DNA of 41,717 nucleotides from Paenibacillus algorifonticola (GTDB lineage Bacteria > Bacillota > Bacilli > Paenibacillales > Paenibacillaceae), in NCBI RefSeq assembly GCF_000971975.1, contig NZ_LAQO01000053.1, forward strand, positions 1-41,717, in the 5' to 3' direction. Positions 24,715 through 31,635 of this stretch are shown here, one piece after another. Position 1 is the stretch's first letter, and each line of letters starts with the position of its first letter. The translations under genes and the position numbers were made by a program. Under the pieces are notes generated by a model. The model had not been told where the DNA came from and made no database searches. It saw only the letters and a program-made list of their open reading frames with translations.

Positions 24715-25590
24715 TTGAATACGCTAAACATGTACAAAAACTTCATGGAGTGGTTGACGAATGTGGAGACTTGGCAGCGCTTCGGCGAATCTGCCATTCG
24801 GATAGCGCTCATTATTGTTATTACGCATTTGATTATATGGATTGTCAATAAATCGATTGATCGTATATTATCAAATAAACAAACGAGTCGTTTGCCGGTG
24901 CAGGCTAGAAGGATGGTCACGGTAGGACGGCTGCTCAAAAATATCGTCATGTACGCCTGCTATCTAATTGGCGGCATGCTGTTAATGTCGGAGCTGGGCA
25001 TTCAACTGGGGCCGCTGCTCGCAGGTGCCGGAATCGTAGGTTTGGCTATTGGATTTGGCGCGCAAAGCTTGGTGAAGGACATTATTACTGGCTTCTTTAT
25101 TATTTTGGAGGACCAGTTTGCCGTAGGCGATGTTATTCAAGCCGGACAGTTTAAAGGGACGGTCGAGGTTATTGGATTGCGTACGACCAGGCTGCTCAGC
25201 TGGACAGGGGAAATTTTCATCATTCCGAACGGCATGATTAATGAGGTGACGAACTTCTCCTTACGCAATTCTGTAGCCGTCGTGGACGTTTCGATCGGTT
25301 ATGAGGAAGATGTAGATCGGGCGACGAACATCATTCAAGCTACGGTAGATAAGCTGGAAGATGAAAACCTCGCCAAACCGCCGGAAGTGCTTGGCATTCA
25401 GCTAATGGGCGCATCGGACATAAAAATTCGTATTATTGCGGAATGCTTGCCTAATACCCAGCATGCGCTGGCCAGAAAGATTAACTTGCAGGTGAAGAAA
25501 GCGCTGGTTGAGAACGGTATGGATACGCCGTATCCACGCATGGTTACCTATCATCGCGATGAGAGGAGCGGAGAAAGAAATGGAGCGTAA
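24715..25590 (+). CDS. small-conductance mechanosensitive channel, MscS family
   Basis: The 291-residue channel protects against hypo-osmotic shock by opening under membrane tension. Three hydrophobic segments are visible (~23-44, ~72-92, ~98-130). The pore helix is Gly/Ala rich (AGAGIVGLAIGFGAQSLVKDI), followed by the EDQFAVGDVI beta domain and a C-terminal alpha/beta domain. Start is TTG with GGAGG about 9 bases upstream. It overlaps the DUF951 gene by 11 bases. Confidence 0.92.
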   Translation: MNTLNMYKNFMEWLTNVETWQRFGESAIRIALIIVITHLIIWIVNKSIDRILSNKQTSRLPVQARRMVTVGRLLKNIVMYACYLIGGMLLMSELGIQLGPLLAGAGIVGLAIGFGAQSLVKDIITGFFIILEDQFAVGDVIQAGQFKGTVEVIGLRTTRLLSWTGEIFIIPNGMINEVTNFSLRNSVAVVDVSIGYEEDVDRATNIIQATVDKLEDENLAKPPEVLGIQLMGASDIKIRIIAECLPNTQHALARKINLQVKKALVENGMDTPYPRMVTYHRDERSGERNGA

Positions 25591-25822
25591 GCAATTTGAG
25601 CTTGGTGATGTCGTCCAGATGAAAAAACAGCATCCTTGCGGTTCGAATGAAATGGAAATTATTCGAATGGGCATGGATATCCGTATTAAATGCGTAGGCT
25701 GTAAGCACAGTGTATTAATACCTCGGGCGAAATTTGAGAAAAATATGAAAAAAGTGCTTCGTTCCACCGCTTCTGCTGATGGTGGGCAAGCGCCGGCCCA
25801 GTCTGAGCCGGAATCACATTAA
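25580..25822 (+). CDS. DUF951 family protein (YyzM-like)
   Basis: The 80-residue protein has FELGDVVQMKKQHPCG and IKCVGCKHSVLIPRAKFEK. The three cysteines, including a CxxC, suggest a small metal-ribbon-like fold. The core is the DUF951 family, found near the origin in Bacillota, of unknown function. The ATG at 25580 follows GAGAGGAGCGGAG and overlaps mscS. The C-terminal ~20 residues are a low-complexity tail. A longer frame from 25508 is rejected because it lies inside mscS. Confidence 0.85.
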   Translation: MERKQFELGDVVQMKKQHPCGSNEMEIIRMGMDIRIKCVGCKHSVLIPRAKFEKNMKKVLRSTASADGGQAPAQSEPESH

Positions 25823-25857
25823 AATCGTTTACGGAATGAATAATGAAGGAAATGAAC

Positions 25858-25897
25858 GACCTCCAGCCTTTTATTTAAAGGTGATGGAGGTTTTTTG
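25858..25897 (+). terminator. intrinsic terminator after DUF951
   Basis: ACCTCCA (25859-25865) pairs with TGGAGGT (25885-25891). An inner CCTTT/AAAGG stem extends it, and a T6 run follows. Confidence 0.85.
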
Positions 25898-26233
25898 TTT
25901 TTTCTCGGTATTTCCATTGTTTACAGTTCGGAAACAAGGCGGACGTCATTAGAAATACTATGTCTTAGCGATCAGGAGAGAGTGGAGGAAAGAATCCAAT
26001 GTGTGGAATTTTCGGAAAATGGCGAGCCGCGCTCGTTGCGGCTTGTCTCGTGGCTGCCAAACGGCATGAAGTCGCGGCTGCATCGAATGGTGGAGCGGGT
26101 TCCGCTCGCTTTTCGCGGAAAAAACGATGTGCTTCGAGAATTCTCGCCGATTGAGCAGCATTTTTACGGAAATGCAAGGCTGCAAGTGGGGACGAATCGA
26201 CTTACGCAAACGGCATAAAAATATAAGAGGTTT
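25898..26233 (+). other. intergenic region with two weak overlapping reading frames
   Basis: A frame ending at 26218 can start no earlier than TTG 25895, inside the terminator T-run, and encodes up to 107 residues. A 51-residue frame (25999-26154, beginning MCGIFGKWRAALVAACLV) has a well placed GGAGGAAAG 8 bases upstream. Neither resembles a family I know. At most one is likely real. Confidence 0.25.
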
Positions 26234-26261
26234 TTGGTTGCATCCAGGCAGCAAATATGAT
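26234..26261 (+). promoter_or_regulatory. tRNA-Ser promoter
   Basis: TTGGTT (26234-26239) and TATGAT (26256-26261) are spaced by 16 bases, placing the transcript start about ten bases before the tRNA. Confidence 0.55.
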
Positions 26262-26278
26262 AAGATCTTCTTATATGC

Positions 26279-26369
26279 GGAGAGGTACCCAAGAGGCCCA
26301 AGGGGGCTGACTCGAAATCAGCTAGGCGTGTCAAAGCGTGCGTGGGTTCGAATCCCACCTTCTCCGCCA
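26279..26369 (+). tRNA. tRNA-Ser (anticodon CGA)
   Basis: A 91-base class II tRNA folds fully. The acceptor stem is GGAGAGG/CTTCTCC with one G-U pair. The anticodon stem GCTGA/TCAGC encloses the loop CTCGAAA, so the anticodon is CGA and it reads the Ser codon UCG. The long variable arm has GCGTG/CGTGC, and the T arm is GTGGG-TTCGAAT-CCCAC. The 3' CCA is encoded. Confidence 0.97.
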
Positions 26370-26423
26370 TTCTCGCATATATGCGCTGTTACGGCGATTG
26401 TAATATTATAGATTAAATATGAT

Positions 26424-26463
26424 AAGGCTGATTCCTGTTTCAAACGGGAATCAGCCTTTTTTG
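26424..26463 (+). terminator. intrinsic terminator after tRNA-Ser
   Basis: A 12-bp perfect stem (AAGGCTGATTCC, 26424-26435, with 26447-26458) is followed by a T-run of about eight bases. Confidence 0.9.
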
Positions 26464-26480
26464 TTGTGCTTGTCTTGAAA

Positions 26481-26508
26481 GAAGCCAGCTCCTTAAGGGG
26501 CTGGCTTC
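26481..26508 (-). terminator. hairpin overlapping the end of the MFS gene
   Basis: GAAGCCAGC (26481-26489) pairs with GCTGGCTTC (26500-26508). The MFS stop codon lies in the loop. On the minus strand a short TTTC follows, so termination is plausible but weak. Confidence 0.5.
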
Positions 26509-27692
26509 GCTTCCATCGTTCTTTTGGACAGGATGATAATCAGTGCAGCTGTTACAGACAGTAGGGTGCAGCAAGTAAACATGGCAGAGTAAGAGCTGCT
26601 TTGCAGCAAAATGCCCATTGCGAATCCGCCAAGGGAAAAGCCGAGATCGTAGGACGATAAAAAAATCGCCATCAGCACATAGCGGGTTTTCTCCGGCAAA
26701 ATAAAAGAGAGATAGGTCGTCAGCGTTGGATACAGCAGCGCCACGGCGAAGCCATTAAATACGGCTGACACGTATACAAAAGTGCCTACGATGTCCAGCA
26801 TGGCGAGCAGTTGGCTCCCAAGCGCAGCAGACAACAGCATCCCGGCCATGAGCCATGTATTCCAGCTGCCATTGGACGGTATTTTTTTGCGCAAAACAAA
26901 GCGGCATGTGATGACGACCAGGCCCTGTATAGTTAAATATACACCTGCGTCCCCAGAGCCAGCGGCAAGCATAAACAGAGGAAGAAAGGTCGCGGTTGCC
27001 CCAAACACGCAGGAGGCCAGCAGCATAACGATGCTGCTAATGAGCAAGGGCGGACTTTTCCAAATCGTACCGAGGGACGCAGCCATATCGCGAAGCGTAT
27101 AGGTTTTATCCTGTACGGTCCGTTTCGGAAGCGCCGCGCGGTAGAAGATAAACAGGGGGCCGGCAGCCAGTACGATCATAAGCAATGCAAATAACAGCTC
27201 GCTGTTGTTTTGCCATATTTGTAAAGCGGCGATCGGAATAACGAGTGAAGGGACCATCGTAAACAAGGTGTACATGGACAACCCCTGGGCGCGATCTTTA
27301 TTTTCCAACGATTCAACAATTCCCACCTGCATGGTCATAGAGAAAAAAGCAGTAATGGCTCCCTGCAGCGCTCTCAGCCATAAGTATTGCTCCGTTCCGC
27401 TAACGGTATAAATGAAAAGTAGGACAGCATGGGCGCAAAGCAGCCATTTCATAACGGAAAGCGGGCCATAACGTCCAATTAGCTGTGCGGCAAAAGGTCG
27501 GAGGAGCATGCACGTAAACATATAGGCCCCCATAATTAAACCAATTTCCGCCTGATTCATGCCAGCCGCCTCACTTCGGAGCGGCAAAATAATCGTTAAA
27601 GCCGAATTGGCAGCGAAAAAGAAAAAGGCCAAAACATATAAGCGAATAAATGAAGCAGAGGAAGGATGCTGCTTCGCCGTTACAGAATGCAA
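26493..27692 (-). CDS. MFS transporter
   Basis: The ~399-residue protein has about twelve hydrophobic segments. Between the second and third, in LLRPFAAQLIGRYGPLSVMKWL, is a loop like the family's RxxGR motif. The pattern fits a drug/metabolite exporter of the major facilitator superfamily. The substrate is unknown. I prefer the TTG at 27692, which is 8 bases from AAAGGTGG. An upstream ATG at 27740 gives 16 more residues but has no ribosome site. It is transcribed against the replication fork. Confidence 0.85.
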   Translation of the reverse strand: MHSVTAKQHPSSASFIRLYVLAFFFFAANSALTIILPLRSEAAGMNQAEIGLIMGAYMFTCMLLRPFAAQLIGRYGPLSVMKWLLCAHAVLLFIYTVSGTEQYLWLRALQGAITAFFSMTMQVGIVESLENKDRAQGLSMYTLFTMVPSLVIPIAALQIWQNNSELLFALLMIVLAAGPLFIFYRAALPKRTVQDKTYTLRDMAASLGTIWKSPPLLISSIVMLLASCVFGATATFLPLFMLAAGSGDAGVYLTIQGLVVITCRFVLRKKIPSNGSWNTWLMAGMLLSAALGSQLLAMLDIVGTFVYVSAVFNGFAVALLYPTLTTYLSFILPEKTRYVLMAIFLSSYDLGFSLGGFAMGILLQSSSYSAMFTCCTLLSVTAALIIILSKRTMEAKPAP

Positions 27693-27729
27693 AATAATAC
27701 CCACCTTTGTGCAAATCAATTGCTGTAAA

Positions 27730-27747
27730 TTGTAATCCATACTACAA
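27730..27747. promoter_or_regulatory. palindrome upstream of the MFS gene
   Basis: TTGTA and TACAA are separated by 8 bases, about 38 bases upstream of the preferred MFS start. It could be a regulator site. No matching regulator is adjacent. Confidence 0.3.
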
Positions 27748-27810
27748 ACTTCGTACTCTGATTACTTTACCATGGAACGGGCATTTTATAATGAAAAAAA
27801 TAAACACGAA

Positions 27811-27832
27811 AAAGGAGCTCTTGCGAGCTCCT
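27811..27832 (-). terminator. minus-strand intrinsic terminator
   Basis: GGAGCTC (27814-27820) and GAGCTCC (27825-27831) form a stem with a 4-base loop. On the minus strand a TTTTTCG run follows. The nearest minus-strand gene feeding it is yjzC, 350 bases upstream, which implies a long 3' UTR or a separate RNA. Confidence 0.75.
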
Positions 27833-28182
27833 TCTCCTGACGGTGTTTGATCGATTGAGTACATTTTTCACACTACTTTGCAACAGAAACATGGGAGCAA
27901 TCACTGTTCAATCAGTACCAACGTTTCCGCTGCTGCGTATTCGTTAACTGACCTGTCCATTCTTTTGGCAGGCGGCATATACCGCTTTACTTTTGGAAAT
28001 GGACAAGTGTGCGTGTGTTACGGACATTGTCTTTGGCACAACCCTCCGCTTCTAAAGCTCAGTGGACAAATTCCTCTTGTAGCAGCCCTTGCACTATGAA
28101 GTCCAACGGAACCACACCTCTCTTCACACCGTCAAAAATAGAATGCCCACGCTGAGCGAAAGCTATACATGCGGTTTGAAAT
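27833..28182 (-). other. 350-base stretch of unknown content between yjzC and a terminator
   Basis: No convincing gene is seen on either strand. Plus-strand open frames (27878-28099, 28089-28295) lack ribosome sites and family-like sequence. Small hairpins exist, such as GCGG/CCGC near 27972-27985 and AGC-GAAA-GCT near 28155-28164. At 27871-27892 the minus strand contains TTCTGTTGCAAAGT, which resembles IS6-family insertion-sequence ends as I remember them, but no transposase is present. It may be a yjzC 3' UTR, an RNA gene or a decayed element. Confidence 0.4.
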
Positions 28183-28365
28183 TTAATGGCCCATTCGCTT
28201 CCATTTGCGTTCATGGTTCGTGTTGTCCGGGAAGCGCTGGCCTTTGCTCAGCTTCACCTTCTGCGGATTTTGAATGCCTTGATGAAAGGAATTGACGCCA
28301 TCCTCGATGTAAGTGGCATCATTCGGTGCCTTATCGCCAGCGGAAAACAACGTTCCTTCGCCCAT
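28183..28365 (-). CDS. yjzC: YjzC-like small protein
   Basis: The 60-residue hydrophilic protein reads FSAGDKAPNDATYIEDG and ends VKLSKGQRFPDNTNHERKWKRMGH. The spacing of AG-KAPN-TYIE and L-KG-RFP-N-N--R-W matches the YjzC-like family of Bacillales, of unknown function. The ATG start has a textbook AGGAGGT 8 bases upstream. A possible promoter on the minus strand is TTGAAT-17-TTATGT in the upstream gap. Confidence 0.8.
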   Translation of the reverse strand: MGEGTLFSAGDKAPNDATYIEDGVNSFHQGIQNPQKVKLSKGQRFPDNTNHERKWKRMGH

Positions 28366-28485
28366 TTTAATTTACCTCCTGTACATGATGTAGATTGACA
28401 TTTAAGCCGTTATGCCGTTACGACATAAGCCTGCAAGCAGTATAAATTCAACTGCCTGCTACATTAATATGAGCCTAGAACCGGA

Positions 28486-28497
28486 TGTTCATGAACA
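28486..28497. promoter_or_regulatory. 12-bp palindrome between yjzC and rpsF
   Basis: TGTTCATGAACA is a perfect palindrome about 26 bases upstream of the rpsF -35. It may be an operator. It does not match the B. subtilis LexA box. Confidence 0.3.
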
Positions 28498-28523
28498 CCA
28501 GATAACGGGAGGAAATCGAAGCT

Positions 28524-28552
28524 TGTTTTTGGGCTATATATTTGGTATAGTT
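28524..28552 (+). promoter_or_regulatory. rpsF operon promoter
   Basis: TTGTTT (28524-28529) and TATAGT (28547-28552) are spaced by 17 bases, giving a leader of about 65 bases. Confidence 0.75.
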
Positions 28553-28558
28553 AGAGGA

Positions 28559-28622
28559 TGCGAGTAAGAACCTCGCTCCTTGCTCCATTTATGGGGCCGT
28601 TAGTCCAAAAGGAGGTGAAACA
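28559..28622 (+). promoter_or_regulatory. candidate S6:S18 autoregulatory leader
   Basis: The short leader can fold with GCTCC pairing GGGGC, next to an unpaired CCGTTAGT and an outer CCTT/AAGG pairing. Leaders of rpsF operons in Bacillota bind the S6:S18 complex through a CCG in a bulge. The match here is by eye. Confidence 0.45.
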
Positions 28623-28624
28623 TA

Positions 28625-28909
28625 ATGCGCAAATACGAAGTGATGTACATTGTTCGTCCTGATGTTGAGCAAGAAGCTCTTCAAGCTGTCGTTGAGAAAT
28701 TTAATGGCATCATCTCCAATGGTGGAGAAGTTACGAAACAAGATGTTAGCGGTAAACGCCGTCTTGCGTATGAGATCAACAAGATTCGTGAGGGATACTA
28801 CGTTCTGGTTCATTTCAACGGAACTACGGAAGTCGTTAACGAACTTGACCGTATCCTGAAGATTACGGATGAAGTTATCCGCTTCTTGGTCGTCAGAGAC
28901 GTAGCTTAG
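28625..28909 (+). CDS. rpsF: 30S ribosomal protein S6
   Basis: The 94-residue small-subunit protein partners S18 on the 16S central domain. The sequence MRKYEVMYIVRPDVEQEALQ and the GKRRLAYEINKIREGYYVLVHF core are typical, as is the VIRFLVVR ending. The ATG has AAAGGAGGTG at about 6 bases. It is the first gene of rpsF-ssb-rpsR. Confidence 0.98.
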   Translation: MRKYEVMYIVRPDVEQEALQAVVEKFNGIISNGGEVTKQDVSGKRRLAYEINKIREGYYVLVHFNGTTEVVNELDRILKITDEVIRFLVVRDVA

Positions 28910-28947
28910 TTGAAGCCAAGGATTGATCGATTGGGAGGTCAGAGACG

Positions 28948-29499
28948 ATGTTGAATCGTGTAATACTTATTGGTAGATTGACGAGAGACCCTGAATTGCG
29001 TTATACGCCTGCTGGCGTTGCAGTTGCGCAATTTACAATAGCAGTTGACCGTCCGTTTACGAGCGGTCAGGGCGAGCGTGAAGCGGATTTCATTCCGGTA
29101 GTCACGTGGCGCCAGCTAGCCGAGACATGCGCCAACTACTTGCGCAAAGGCCGCTTAACGGCGGTTGAAGGTCGCATTCAGGTTCGGAACTACGAGAACA
29201 ACGAAGGCAAGCGCGTCTATGTGACGGAAGTAATCGCTGACAACGTCCGTTTCTTGGAATCCAACAAGGATGCGGGCGGAGCGCGTGAAGATAGCGGTGG
29301 CGTGAGCGGCGGAAGCGGTTCTTTCGGAGGCGGTTCTTCCTACGGTAACGGTGGAGGAGGCGGAGGCGGCTATAACAGCAGCAACAACAGCAATAACAAT
29401 AGCGGCCGCTCCAGTAACAACTCACGTAACGACAACCGTGATCCGTTCTCGGATGATGGTCGACCGATCGATATATCTGAGGATGATTTGCCATTTTAA
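28948..29499 (+). CDS. ssb: single-stranded DNA-binding protein
   Basis: The 183-residue tetrameric SSB coats single-stranded DNA. The OB fold covers ~1-105 (MLNRVILIGRLTRDPELRYTP, VTWRQLAETCANYLRKG). A Gly/Ser/Asn-rich linker (~110-165) follows, then the acidic tip ISEDDLPF that recruits partner proteins. It lies between rpsF and rpsR with good GGGAGGT spacing. The linker has glycine runs and Asn-Ser repeats, prone to length variation. Confidence 0.98.
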   Translation: MLNRVILIGRLTRDPELRYTPAGVAVAQFTIAVDRPFTSGQGEREADFIPVVTWRQLAETCANYLRKGRLTAVEGRIQVRNYENNEGKRVYVTEVIADNVRFLESNKDAGGAREDSGGVSGGSGSFGGGSSYGNGGGGGGGYNSSNNSNNNSGRSSNNSRNDNRDPFSDDGRPIDISEDDLPF

Positions 29500-29517
29500 T
29501 TGAAAGGATGGATTCGA

Positions 29518-29802
29518 ATGAGCTTTAAGCCAAGAGAAGGCGGAGACGGAGAGCGTCCAGAACGCAAATTCGGCGGCCGCAAAGGCGGACGTAACAAACG
29601 CCGTAAAGTTTGCTTCTTCACCGTGAACAAAATCACTAAAGTTGATTATAAAGACACGGACCTGCTTAAAAAGTTTATCAGCGAGCGCGGCAAAATTTTG
29701 CCACGTCGTGTAACTGGAACAAGCGCAAAGTACCAACGCCTGCTGACTATCGCGATCAAACGTTCGCGCCAAGTAGCATTGCTGCCGTACACAACAGAAT
29801 AG
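29518..29802 (+). CDS. rpsR: 30S ribosomal protein S18
   Basis: The 94-residue basic protein has KVCFFTVNKITKVDYKDTDLLKKFISERGKILPRRVTGTSAKYQRLLTIAIKRSR, diagnostic for S18. A Gly/Arg-rich N-terminal extension (~20 residues) is longer than in B. subtilis. The ATG at 29518 is preceded by GAAAGGATGG. An in-frame start at 29500 is less likely, as it overlaps the ribosome site. Confidence 0.97.
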   Translation: MSFKPREGGDGERPERKFGGRKGGRNKRRKVCFFTVNKITKVDYKDTDLLKKFISERGKILPRRVTGTSAKYQRLLTIAIKRSRQVALLPYTTE

Positions 29803-29815
29803 ATCTTTCTATTCG

Positions 29816-29857
29816 AAAGAAGCCTGCCCGAGATTCGTCTCTGCAGGCTTCTTTTTT
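29816..29857 (+). terminator. terminator of the rpsF operon
   Basis: An 11-bp stem (AAGAAGCCTGC with GCAGGCTTCTT) carries an inner GAGA-TTCG-TCTC tetraloop hairpin and is followed by a T6 run. Confidence 0.92.
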
Positions 29858-29902
29858 ATGCATACTTAAGATGGATGATTGAAGCGGGAAAAATACAAGA
29901 CA

Positions 29903-29934
29903 AAAAGAGACCCACAGCCCGTTGCTGTGGGTCT
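29903..29934 (-). terminator. terminator of the second MFS gene (minus strand)
   Basis: AGACCCACAGC (29908-29918) pairs perfectly with GCTGTGGGTCT (29924-29934). On the minus strand CTTTTTG follows. It stands 118 bases beyond the MFS stop. Confidence 0.8.
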
Positions 29935-30052
29935 AAGCATTTATATTAATTAAAAGGGGGGTTGAGTACAAGTATAGAGGTTGTTTATTAAAGCAAGATG
30001 AAGAGAACTTTGCAAATACATTACTAATCATTTCAAGTCATTTCATGTTATT

Positions 30053-31243
30053 TCAAGCTTGTGGAGCGACGTCAGGAACGGACACTTGCTCGCGATTGCC
30101 GGATAGTCTGCGTGAAAGCACAATCAAAATCACAGCAAGCAAGACGCCGAATGCGCCAATCCACGTAATGCTAGGCAAAGAGACTTTGGCGACGATTAGT
30201 CCGCCTGCGCTTGCACCGACAGCCATCGCCAGCTGCAGTACTGAAGTATTTAGGCTGAGCATAATGCTCGATGCGCCCGGAGCAAGCGTCAGCAAATTGT
30301 ATTGCTGTGTAGGTCCGGATGACCAAGCAGCAAATGACCACAGCATAAGCAGAAGGAAAACAATAGCGGAAGAGCTGGCACTGAAGGAAATGAGCAGCAG
30401 AGCAGCAGCATGAACGAGCATGCCTCCCATTAACGTACGCTTCACGCCCCATTTATCTGTGCTGTAGCCGCCTAGCTTGGAGCCAATTAGGCTGGCTACC
30501 CCAAATCCGAACAAAGCGATGCTTAGTGTATTTTCGCTCATAGAAGTGACTTGCAGAAGGTAGGGCGAAATGTACGTATAGGGAATCGAGTAGCCGGCTA
30601 TCCATAGAAAAGTGACACCTAGAGCAGCGGCTATTTTTGGAGTCTTGAGCAGGGCCAGCTGCTCGCGCAGCGGTACAGAAGACTCGCCATCGTATCGTGG
30701 AATAGCAAATGCAATAATAATGATGGCAAGCAAACCGAGTACGCCGATGCCACCGAAGACGCTTTTCCAGTTATAAGAGGCTGCTACCATACGGCCAATT
30801 GGAATGCCGATGATAAGCGCGGCAGTAAACCCAGTTACGACGGTAGCGAGTGCGCTGGCCTGTTTGCCCGGCGGTGCCATTTTTGTAGCAAGCGTTAGTG
30901 ACGTTACAACGACGACGCCTGCCCCAAGCGCCATAATGATGCGTGCGGCAATGAAATAGCCGAAGCCTGGCAGAGCGATGGCAAGCAAGTTGCCAAGCAC
31001 GAAGACGACCATCGCATACATGAGCAGCTTGCGGCGCTCAATACGTCCCGTCATGGCCATTAGAATAGGGGTGCCAAGTGCGTAAGTAAGCGAGAAGAAC
31101 GTGATGAGCTGGCCTGCGGCACTGACTGATACGCCAATATCCTCCGCGATTTTATCCAATATCCCTGCAATGACGTATTCCGAAGTTCCAACCAAAAAAC
31201 TAATTAAAGCAAGCAAATAAATTTTCCACGTGTTTGACAGCAT
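30053..31243 (-). CDS. MFS transporter, AraJ/YdhP-like (DHA1-type)
   Basis: The 396-residue protein has about twelve membrane segments and the DHA1 sugar-efflux/drug-like pattern: SEYVIAGILDKIAEDIGVS, LITFFSLTYALGTPILMAMTGRIERRKLL, and ARIIMALGAGVVVVTSLTLATKMAPPGKQASALATV (motif C region). The substrate is unknown. The ATG at 31243 has GGAGAGGAC upstream. An in-frame GTG at 31261 overlaps that site. The ArsR-like gene lies 64 bases upstream on the same strand and may regulate it. Confidence 0.88.
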   Translation of the reverse strand: MLSNTWKIYLLALISFLVGTSEYVIAGILDKIAEDIGVSVSAAGQLITFFSLTYALGTPILMAMTGRIERRKLLMYAMVVFVLGNLLAIALPGFGYFIAARIIMALGAGVVVVTSLTLATKMAPPGKQASALATVVTGFTAALIIGIPIGRMVAASYNWKSVFGGIGVLGLLAIIIIAFAIPRYDGESSVPLREQLALLKTPKIAAALGVTFLWIAGYSIPYTYISPYLLQVTSMSENTLSIALFGFGVASLIGSKLGGYSTDKWGVKRTLMGGMLVHAAALLLISFSASSSAIVFLLLMLWSFAAWSSGPTQQYNLLTLAPGASSIMLSLNTSVLQLAMAVGASAGGLIVAKVSLPSITWIGAFGVLLAVILIVLSRRLSGNREQVSVPDVAPQA

Positions 31244-31307
31244 GATGATAGTCCTCTCCACTTATATTTTTATATTTCTAAAAATATAGAAATTAAAATC
31301 AAAAAAA

Positions 31308-31577
31308 TTACGCCAGCAAATAAGGAGCGTATTTCTGTATAACGTCCATATCCGCGCTGTAGTAAATAAACGTACCTTCCTTGCGCATTTTTAGCAGGCC
31401 GCATTCGGACAGCTGCTTCAAATGGTGGGAAAGCGTAGAGCTTGCAACCATCTCTAATTGCTGTCCAAGCATGCTGCAGCATTGATCAGGATGCTTGGCA
31501 AGCAGTTGGGCGATTTTGAAACGTGTTAAGTAAAGCTTTAATTTTAGGAAGGGATTAGGTGGGATTTTCTTTACAAT
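31308..31577 (-). CDS. ArsR-family regulator with no standard start codon (possibly inactivated)
   Basis: A clear winged-helix frame encodes FKIAQLLAKHPDQCCSMLGQQLE, then VASSTLSHHLKQLSECGLLKM and RKEGTFIYYSADM before the TAA at 31308. A strong AGGGAGG lies at 31580-31586, but the frame just downstream reads ATT-GTA-AAG-AAA-ATC with no ATG, GTG or TTG. The first in-frame ATG falls inside the HTH. The GTA at 31572-31574 has suitable spacing and is one base from GTG. Either a rare start (ATT at 31577 is assumed for coordinates), a start-codon mutation or a sequence error applies. It probably controls the downstream MFS gene. Confidence 0.7.
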   Translation of the reverse strand: MVKKIPPNPFLKLKLYLTRFKIAQLLAKHPDQCCSMLGQQLEMVASSTLSHHLKQLSECGLLKMRKEGTFIYYSADMDVIQKYAPYLLA

Positions 31578-31635
31578 AACCTCCCTAGGGGGATAAGATG
31601 AGGGGAATATGCTAAACGGACAGGAGGCTGGAGAT

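Noticed and set aside
27871..27892. Insertion sequence of the IS6 family
   Set aside because: Only a 14-base resemblance to one end is seen; there is no transposase, second end or target duplication.
28486..28497. LexA (SOS) box before the ssb operon
   Set aside because: TGTTCATGAACA has the half-sites in the wrong order and spacing for the Bacillus CGAAC-N4-GTTCG box.
31270..31482. 70-residue minus-strand frame
   Set aside because: It is an out-of-frame shadow of the ArsR-like gene, whose own frame holds a clear winged helix.
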